This document shows positions 1-7,400 of a stretch of 10,826 bases of DNA, one piece after another (the first letter of the stretch is position 1; each line of letters begins with the position of its first letter). The notes beneath the pieces are model-generated. The model was not told where the DNA came from, made no database searches, and saw only the letters and a list, made by a program, of their open reading frames with translations. This DNA is from Baffinella frigidus (lineage: Eukaryota > Cryptophyceae > Cryptomonadales > Baffinellaceae), in assembly GCA_026770585.1 (NCBI GenBank), contig MU646420.1, positions 486,356 to 497,181 of the forward strand, read 5' to 3'. A program made the translations under genes and the position numbers.

Positions 1-117
1 CCTAGACCCTAGACCCTAGACCCTAGGCCCTAGACCCTAGACCCTAGACCCTAGACCCTAGACCCTAGACCCTAGACCCTAGACCCTAGACCCTAGACCC
101 TAGACCCTAAACCCCAA
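1..117 (+). repeat. Telomere-like CCCTAGA array
   Basis: About 16 head-to-tail copies of the 7-mer CCCTAGA run from the first base, with one GGCCCTA variant. The array passes into CCCTAAACCCC before unique sequence. It is a variant of the plant-type telomere repeat (C-strand CCCTAAA). The window edge cuts it, so a chromosome end cannot be told from an interstitial array. Confidence 0.9.
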
Positions 118-194
118 GCGTTCAAGCAGGTGTATCCGATGAGTGCGGGGCTCAGGAAGCTTCGAGCGACGGTCCAGGTTTGAACCCTACTATA

Positions 195-331
195 ATCTCC
201 ATACAAGTATTAATTAATTGCTTTTGGGCAACGAAAATTACTACACGATTTGCTCATAAAAGTAATAGTAGAGCATTTGTGTAGTAAATTTCGTTGCGCC
301 AAAAGCAATTAATCAATACTTTTGTGGAGAT
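195..331. repeat. Long imperfect inverted repeat (fold-back) 1
   Basis: Arms of about 64 nt (195-258 and 268-331) are reverse complements with scattered mismatches and small indels. They begin ATCTCCA and end TGGAGAT and surround a short loop near CATAAAAGTAAT. The arms are AT-rich and contain GAAAATTACTACA, which also occurs inside the TIR element at 800-1019. This is a MITE-like fold-back, and its RNA would form one long hairpin. No ORF of note lies inside. Confidence 0.85.
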
Positions 332-342
332 GAACTAGGAAC

Positions 343-512
343 CACCAACCCTCCCGGAAAGACCAAATGGTCGATTTTCAGACCTCAATTTCACCTTGCT
401 GACACCCCAGATCTGGGGTGTCTACAACTTAATAGTACCAATCTTGGTTGAAAACCAACTTTTGGGAACAGGTCGAAATCAATCGATTTGGTCCTTTCGT
501 GAGGGTTGTTGG
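343..512. repeat. Imperfect inverted repeat 2 with nested palindromes
   Basis: The outer arms, about 343-385 and 470-512, pair with several mismatches (CCAACCCTC...AAAGACCAAAT against ATTTGGTCCTTTC...GAGGGTTG). Between them lie a perfect 22-bp palindrome at 401-422, with half-site GACACCCCAGA, and a small hairpin TTGGTTGAAAACCAA at 444-458. The structure follows the first fold-back by only about 12 bp. Confidence 0.7.
401..422. repeat. Perfect 22-bp palindrome, core CCAGATCTGG
   Basis: The half-site GACACCCCAGA is followed directly by its reverse complement. The central ten bases, CCAGATCTGG, are also the centre of the perfect palindrome at 1059-1078. The flanks differ there, yet both palindromes are perfect. 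Confidence 0.95.
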
Positions 513-525
513 CTGCACGTGCGGT

Positions 526-705
526 CACACGAGAATGCTAGAAGGTTCTATTTAAAATCGAGATGTAGCCTGTGTGTAGTAACGTTCATTGCCTTTGGAG
601 CCATTCTAGCATACGTTAGCCCAGACGCGCGGTCGGAACACCCTATCCTGGTACAATTTTGTACAACTCCACGTGTAAATAGGTCCCTCTTATATTCTCG
701 AGTGG
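526..705 (-). mobile_element. TIR element, copy C (MITE-like, about 180 bp)
   Basis: The left end (CACACGAG...GCTAGAAGG..CTATTTAAAA) and the right end (AATAGGTCCCTCTTATATTCTCGAGTGG) are diverged inverted repeats of each other. They match the ends of the copies at 800-1019 and 7949-8158. Bases 648-705 match the left end of the 800-1019 copy in reverse orientation, through CTCGAGTGG and CTGGTAC. There is no coding capacity, so if mobile it would be non-autonomous. Boundaries are approximate and no target-site duplication is evident. Confidence 0.55.
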
Positions 706-799
706 GGGTGTAAAGCCATGTGTAAAGCGTGGGAATTGTATTGTAAAGCGCACGTGCAAAGAGTAACGTGAACAGCTTGCGCGATTCAGGTCTGCATCT

Positions 800-1019
800 C
801 CACTCGAGGCTAGAAGTGTAACCATTTTAAATGTGGGGTTGTAAAATTAAGTACCAGTCACGGGCAGGCTTGGTCACGTAACTGGCGGTATAACGCCAGA
901 TACGTGACCAAACGCCACTTTTGTGTGAAAATTACTACAAAATTCTTTTCTCCCCTTCACTTGTAAAGGACTTGTAAACTTAAAACTTTTAAAATAGTCC
1001 CTCTTCCAGTCTCGAGTGG
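800..1019 (+). mobile_element. TIR element, copy A (MITE-like, 220 bp)
   Basis: The ends are CCACTCGAG and CTCGAGTGG, a perfect 9-bp terminal inverted repeat that extends imperfectly for about 30 bp to ATTTTAAA/TTTAAAAT. The centre forms a strong stem: TTGGTCACGTA-act-GGCG, a GTATAA loop, then CGCC-aga-TACGTGACCAA. A second copy at 7949-8158 shares most of the length, including GGCAGGCTTGGTCACGT and GTGTGAAAATTAC. No ORF and no clear target-site duplication are seen. Confidence 0.75.
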
Positions 1020-1058
1020 TTGCCACGCCAGTATGATCGAGGGAAACCGACGCCTTAT

Positions 1059-1078
1059 CCGCGCCAGATCTGGCGCGG
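1059..1078. repeat. Perfect 20-bp palindrome, core CCAGATCTGG
   Basis: The half-site CCGCGCCAGA is followed by its exact reverse complement. A second hairpin, TTCAAGG-cctttc-CCTTGAA, lies about 10 bp downstream (1090-1109). The palindrome shares its 10-bp core with the one at 401-422. Confidence 0.95.
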
Positions 1079-1215
1079 TTGACTCAAGAATTCAAGGCCT
1101 TTCCCTTGAAAGATGTCAAAAGTGGATGTTTCGAGTGCCCTGGCGTGGTGTGCATTGCCTTTTTTACGACGCTCGTGTCTTGAGTGGTTTGTACGTGCGG
1201 GCAAACCGCACGCTT

Positions 1216-1220
1216 TACAC

Positions 1221-1292
<72 letters not shown>
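1216..1292. repeat. Compound (TA)n(CA)n(AT)n microsatellite
   Basis: Alternating purine-pyrimidine DNA: a short TA run, about 13 CA units, then about 18 AT units. It is followed by ATGATCATG and three TTATGA units leading to TTTTTGCAG. Such DNA can adopt Z-form or cruciform. It lies just before the splice acceptor of the candidate exon at 1325. Confidence 0.95.
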
Positions 1293-1295
<3 letters not shown>

Positions 1296-1324
1296 CATGA
1301 TTATGATTATGATTATTTTTGCAG

Positions 1325-1405
1325 GGGTATCACACGGGCCAAACGCTGCGCGTCTTCCGGAGAGGCCTCTGGGAAGCTGACGAGGCCGCGTCCATGGAAC
1401 TCCGG
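1325..1405 (+). CDS. Candidate upstream exon (27 codons), copy 1
   Basis: The segment sits exactly between TTTTTGCAG and GTAACC and is open in phase 0 at both ends. It reads GYHTGQTLRVFRRGLW, then EADEAASMELR. A second copy, with its own GTAACA donor, lies at 1525-1596. I do not recognise a domain. Assignment to the SET gene rests on strand, splice signals, compatible phase and the same duplication habit seen in the certain exons. The reverse strand is also open, so coding status is not proven. Confidence 0.42.
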
Positions 1406-4400
1406 GTAACCTTTCTTCCTCTCCCAACGTCTTTCTAAGATTCGTACCACGATTCGGCCACTTTTGAGGAACCGTCGAGAAATCCCCCGCGGAGTTGACT
1501 TTTGGCCCACGCCGGATGCGGCGAACGGGTCCGGTGTTGCGCGTCTTCCGGAGAGGTCTCTGGGAGCCTGCCGCGGCTGCGTCCATGGAACTCTGGGTAA
1601 CACCAAATGCACCCGAAAACTCCATCTTCTCCTTGATTGTTGCTCTCGAGCTTAGAAATGTGTGCGAGCCGATAGGCCCGGCCCACTTTGCTCTCTTATT
1701 TTTGTTGTTGGTTGGTGTTGGTGTTGTTGTTGGTGTTGGTGTTGGTGTTGGTGTTGGTGTTGGTGTTGATGTTGGTGTTGTTGGTGTTATGATCTGCATC
1801 AATCAACCTGACTCGCTGTAAATGTATTGTAAGCGTTGCATCCAGACGCAGCCGTTGATGCTCGGCACCAGTGATTCTGTTTCGATCATGTTTATGAGGC
1901 ATCCATTCCTCTTTCGACGCAATGAGTTTCGATGCCACTGAGACCCTGGACCCCAAACCCTGACCCCTAAACCCCAAACCCCAAACCCCAAACCCCAAAC
2001 CCCAAACCCCAAACCCCAAACTCCAAAACCCCAAACCCAAAACCCCAAAACCCACACCCCAAACCCAAAATCCCAAAGCCTAAACCTGAAAGCAGGTAGC
2101 GCGCATATTCACGCGAATGGAGGCGCGGAATGGGAGCTTCTACCCCGAGGAACTTGGCCCGGTTCGGCCCCGCCCCAAACTCTAAACCCTACACCCTACA
2201 CCCTCAACCCCAAACCCCAAACTCTAAACCCTGCACCCTAAACTCCAAACCCTAAACCCTAGACCCTAAACCCTAAACCCTAAACCCTAAACCCTAACAC
2301 CTAACACCTAAACCCTAAACCCTAAACCCTAACCCCTACACCCCAAACCCAAACCCCTGAATCCCACACCTTTATGCACAATGTCCCCTCAGAAGATACC
2401 GGATTCAATCACTTTTTACTAAAATTTGACAGAAGCGCCCTCCTTGTCGTTTACGATTGCTGCAGATCCTGAGCCTACTAGCCCTGGGAGTTGACACAAG
2501 CTGGCCCTAGAACTGACACAAAGCAGGCCCTGGAACTTTTGTGAAAAGTTGTTTTGAAGCTCCGAAAGCTGACTTGTGTACCAAGAATGGGACTCACCTT
2601 TTAAACACGTTCTAGAATGTTTTTCAGGCCCACTTTATTGGGGGGTCTGTCAAGGTAAATCAAAAATGTTCGAGGGCACTATTTGAGCCACCTCCCAGGG
2701 CTGGTGGGGGTCCTTGGGTCCTTGCGGAGAACGTGCCCCCCGGCGCATGTTCTCCGCGATTATCCTGGGTTCTCCGTCTCCGCGACGGTTCTGTGTGTTC
2801 TCCGCGACGATTCTCTGATTATCTTGGAGAACACGGAGAACCGTCGCAGAGAACATGCGCCGGGGGGCACGTTCTCCGCGAGGACCCAAGGACCCCCACC
2901 AGCCCTGGGAGGTGGCTCAAATAGTGCCCTTGAACCAGGATAATTATCATGGGTACTGGGGGGTGTTGGTGACGCGTTTCCACCACCCTGGCAGGTGCGC
3001 TGGGAGGTGCGGACGATCCCAGACACGGACCCCCGCGAGGCTCTGCGAGGGGCGAAAGGGCTGTTCGTCAAGGAAAACGTGCGGAGGGGGGAGGTGTTGG
3101 CTCCGTACGCTGGCCGGGTGCGTGGCTCTTTTCTGCTCCAAAGTTGACGGATTTGTACCGAAGACCCAGCGTGTCAACTTGAGAATAGTCGGCCAACCCG
3201 AGTGAGGCAGCCCCGAGAGGGGTGAAAGGGCTGTCACGGAGAACGTCTGTCGGGGGGGGGGGTGTTAGCGCCCTACGCTGGCCGGGTCTGAACCCTCAAC
3301 CTTTGGTGGGTGCCGGGTGCGTCCGAGCCTCCTGCCTCTGTCTCAGTCTATTTGGACGCGCCACTTTCGTGGGCCCGGGCGCTTTGGAGCGGAAAAGTTG
3401 ACGGGTTTGTACCGCGAACTCAGCGTGTCAACTTGAGAATAGTCGGCCAACCCGAGTGAGGCAGCCCCGCGAGACTCGCATGCTTCGTCTTGTTCTTCTG
3501 TTCTTGACAGCTCTCAGGTTGCGAGCCTGCAAATGCAGTTGACTGATATTCAAGGTGGTGTCTGCAGATCGTTGACTGATACCGACGGGTGTGCAGCTAG
3601 AAATGCAGTTGACTGATTCTCACGGGCTTGTGCGCAGATCCTGACGGAGAAGGAGTACCAAGAAAAGCACTCCTTCATCCTGCAACTCTTCGCACACGAC
3701 ATGTCCGGCCCCTTCCCCACACTCACACCTGACATAACAGGCCACTTTCCACACTCAGGCTGACATGTCCGGCCCCTTCCCCACTCTCACGATTGACATC
3801 CCAGGCGCATTCCCACACTCATACCTGACATTTCAGGCACCTGCAGCTCTTCGCACACGACATGTCCGGCCCCTTTTCACACCCACCGCTGACATATCAG
3901 GCCCCTTCCCATACTCATGACTGACACGCTAGGCCCCTTCCCACGCTCGCGCCTCGAAGGCGGCTTACCTGTCTTCGACAAAAAAGAAAAACATTAAAAT
4001 GGCTCAACTATTCACCGAGGATCTGGTGACTTGTGCAGACCTGGTTTGTACCGGTGCGTACCAGGGGGGGGGGTAACCATAACCCTTACACGTAACCCCA
4101 AACCCTAAACCCTAAACCCTAAACCCTAAACCCTAAACCCTAAACCCTAAACCCTAAACCCTAAACCCTAAACCCCAAATCCGAAACCCGAAACCCTCAA
4201 CCGCAAGTAACCCCTGGTTTGGTGAATGCAGGTATTCATACCGGTTCAGCAAGGAGACCTCGCACCCTTGGCAACTTCATACTTATGAATGCCGGATTTC
4301 CTGGATGCTGGCGACTTATGCAGACCTAATTTTCTGAATGCAGGCATTCATGTTGGATCCAGGTATTCATCTTTCAGTAGGTCCTGAAATCTGGTTACTT

Positions 4401-7400
4401 ATGCGGACCTGGTTTTCTGATGCAGGTATTCGTACCGGTTCAGCAAGGAGACCTCGCACCCTTGGAAGAACCTCGGGCCTCAGGTGCCGTCCCGTGTTTA
4501 GGGTTCAGGGTTTAGTGGTTGGGGTTTAGGGTTCATGGTTTAGGGTTCAGGGTTTAGGGTTTAGGCTGCTGTATCGCCCTCGTTTTTGTTTAGGGTTCAG
4601 TGTGCAGGGTATAGGGTGTAGGGTCTAGGGTCCAGGGTCTAGGGTGTAGGGTGTAGGGTGTAGGGTGTAGGGGTCAGGGGGTTGGGGGTTCTATTCTTGA
4701 TTACGCTCAAGCGCTTCTCCTTGCTTATTCTTTACCATGCGCCTGTCGTCTTGATTGCTGTCAACCTAATTAGAGATGGTCTTCTTCTTGGTTACTATCA
4801 AGAACATTGATAAGCAATCACAAACTACATACTCCGCTGTACATAAGTCACATTTCGCAACTGTGACACTGTGCAACTTGAGTTCGTATGCGCTGATCAC
4901 ACGGCCGGTGGTGACCAGGAGAATGGCAACCACGGCACGCAAAAAGTGCACGTTTATGCTATGTTAGATATGGGGTGTGTGCCACGAGAGCAACACAGTG
5001 GCGTGTGATGAGTCATCACACGCTACTTGCTGCGCTAACGTGAAAAAGTGCAGCTTAAGTTCGTGCGCGCTGATGAAACCGCCGACTGTGATCAGGGGAA
5101 TGGAAACCTCGGACACACCATCACGTCTGACGTCGATAAGCTCGGTACCGAAACCCTGAACCCTGAACCCTGAACCCCAAACCCTAAACCCCAAACCCTA
5201 AACCATGAACCATAAACCATAAACCCTCACGAAAACCGAAAACGAAAACCGACACCCGAAAGACTATACCCCAAGCCCTAAATCCTACACCCTTCACCCT
5301 GAACCCTTCACCCTGAACCCTGAACCTTGAACCCTGAACCCTGAACACTGCACCCTAACTCCTGAACCCTAACTCTTAAACCCTAAACTCTAAACCCTAA
5401 ACCCTAAACCTTAAACCCTAAACCCTAAACCCTGAGCCAGGGTATAGGGTTAAACCCTTCACCGCGAACCCTGAACCGTGGAACAGCCCCGCCGGCAGGC
5501 TTGTGAACGGCGCCGAAGCCAGACGGTCGGTCGTGACTGCCTTGCGTGTTCCACCCTCAGCCAGGTGGCGACTGGAGCAACGACACTGCCCTGAACCCTG
5601 AACCCTACACCCTGAGCCAGGGTATGGGGCTACACCATCAACCCTGAACCCTGCACCCTGAGGCAGGAGGCGACTGGAGCAACCACACTGCCCAGAACGT
5701 TGGACCCTACACCCTGAGCTAGGGTACAGGGCTACACCATCAAGCCTGAACCCTTCACCCTGAGCCAGGCGGCGACTGGAGCAACGACACGGCCGAGTTC
5801 AGCGACGACCATCTCATCATCGATGCCTTCAGGTCTCTCTCCACCCACACACCGGGCTACGAAGGAACGTTCGGGGGTTGAGCCACCGAGAATCGGTTAG
5901 GATATCTGAGGGCGCAACCCTGTGTCCCTACGGATGTCCTACCGTAGTGTCCTACATCGAGCAGCCAGGGGGCGACTGGAGCAACGACACGGCCGAGTTC
6001 AGCGACGACCATCTCATCATCGACGCCTTCAGGTGAGCCCCTCTCCTCTTCTTCTCCTCCTTCTCTCGCCTCCACCCCTCCTCCACCTTCTCTCCCTCTC
6101 CCGAATGAAGTTGTTCGACCGTGTCCAAAACACGGTGAGAGTATGTCCTTCTCCCCTAGAGACGACCATCTCATCATCGACGCGTTCAGGTCTCACTCCA
6201 CCTTTGCGGGCTGCTACTGTACCGAAGCGGGCTCGTCGTAAGGCTCATAGACTTCTACCTCTCCTCCACCTTCTCCACCTCTCCTCCACCTTCCACCTCT
6301 CTCCTGAACCTATATGTTATCCCTCTCCTGAACCTCTCATCTTCCCCTGTCCTAAACTTCTCGACCATCTTAGTATCAGGATACTTTCAGGACACATCTC
6401 AGTATCGATGCGTTCAGGTCTGCACCTCTCCTCCAGCATCTCTCCCTCTCCCGAATGAAGTGTGTTCGGCCGTGTCCAAAACACGGCGAGAGTATGTCCT
6501 TCTCCCCTAGAGACGACCATCTCATCATCGACGCCTTCAGGTCTCTCTCCACCCAACCACACGGTGGGCTACGAAGGTTTCGTTGGGGCTGGAATTCAGG
6601 GTCTTACGTGACCAAATTACACGAGAAAATCCTTCAAGTTAATTGCATCAAGGCAAGTTGACTTTTGATGAAAGGTTCGTAGTCCACTGTGTGGACAGTG
6701 GGCTTCGCAGATCGGTCCATTTATTTTCGTAGTACCAATTGAGAATTGCTCGGTACAAAGACATCTTATTAACCGACATTTCGACCGGATTTTAGGCCGA
6801 AGTTTCCTGCGAGGCCCGCTATGTGATTCTCTCCCTCTCATCAACCTCTCGACCTTCTCTACCGACCTTCTAAAAAACACTCCCCTAAACCAACCTTCTC
6901 TCACCCTATCCCGCCACTTAGCAGGCGCCGAGTTCCTTTTCCCCCGGAAATCTGGGGGAAAATGCGTTGGAATCCATAGCAATTGATAAGATTCTAGTAC
7001 AAATCGTTTAGATGGACTGTATCCGTGAAGCCCACGGTGGCTGATAATTGGAAACCCTAGTCCCCCCCCCCCCTCCTCCACAGCGTCCAAACACGCTCCC
7101 GCATGAGGAATCAACTTTGTGAGGGACCCCTCACAAAGCGAATTGTATGACCTACGGATCGCCCTACGGTAGGAGGTGGCTAGCAAATTCTTGTGGGTGT
7201 GGCCTATCTATGATAGATGGACGGCTTATTTGGACGTGACAAAGTTGACAGGTCGACCTGTCAACTTTGCGCAAAAGTTGACCGCTGGGACGCTGCGCTG
7301 CTAAACCCCAAACCCCAAACCCTAATCCCCAAACCCCAAACCCCAAACCCCAAACCCCAAACCCTAATCCCCAAACCCCAAACCCCAAACCCCAAACCCC

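Noticed and set aside
1-117. True chromosome end
   Set aside because: The array is a variant (CCCTAGA) unlike the CCCTAAA found inside the window, and the window edge prevents a decision; similar arrays are clearly interstitial.
125-190. tRNA-like B box (GGTTTGAACCC) near the first array
   Set aside because: No A box, acceptor stem or cloverleaf can be drawn around it.
1033-1380. 115-codon frame starting with ATG at 1033 as the gene start
   Set aside because: It runs through a perfect palindrome and the CA/AT microsatellite and ends out of frame with the candidate exon at 1325.
1215-1802. 195-codon minus-strand frame with Thr-Pro, Ile-Tyr and Cys-Val runs
   Set aside because: Its ends are simple translations of the GTTGGT and AT/CA microsatellites. 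The middle is the reverse of the duplicated candidate exon, where splice signals favour the + strand, though not conclusively.
2650-3237. Overlapping frames on both strands across the 2673-2930 hairpin
   Set aside because: Openness on both strands follows from the inverted repeat; only the 2995-3117 portion, in a different frame, shows SET motifs.
3698-3954. CRISPR-like array
   Set aside because: Units of 31-33 nt are contiguous and imperfect with no unique spacers, and the context is eukaryotic; it is a minisatellite.
5922-6458. 178-codon open frame on the + strand
   Set aside because: It reads exon 4 in the wrong frame and then translates pyrimidine-rich intron into Ser/Pro/Leu low complexity; the SET frame explains the exon better.
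6617-7186. 189-codon open frame on the minus strand
   Set aside because: It crosses several palindromes and a poly-C run, shows no recognisable domain, and lies in an intron of the + strand gene.
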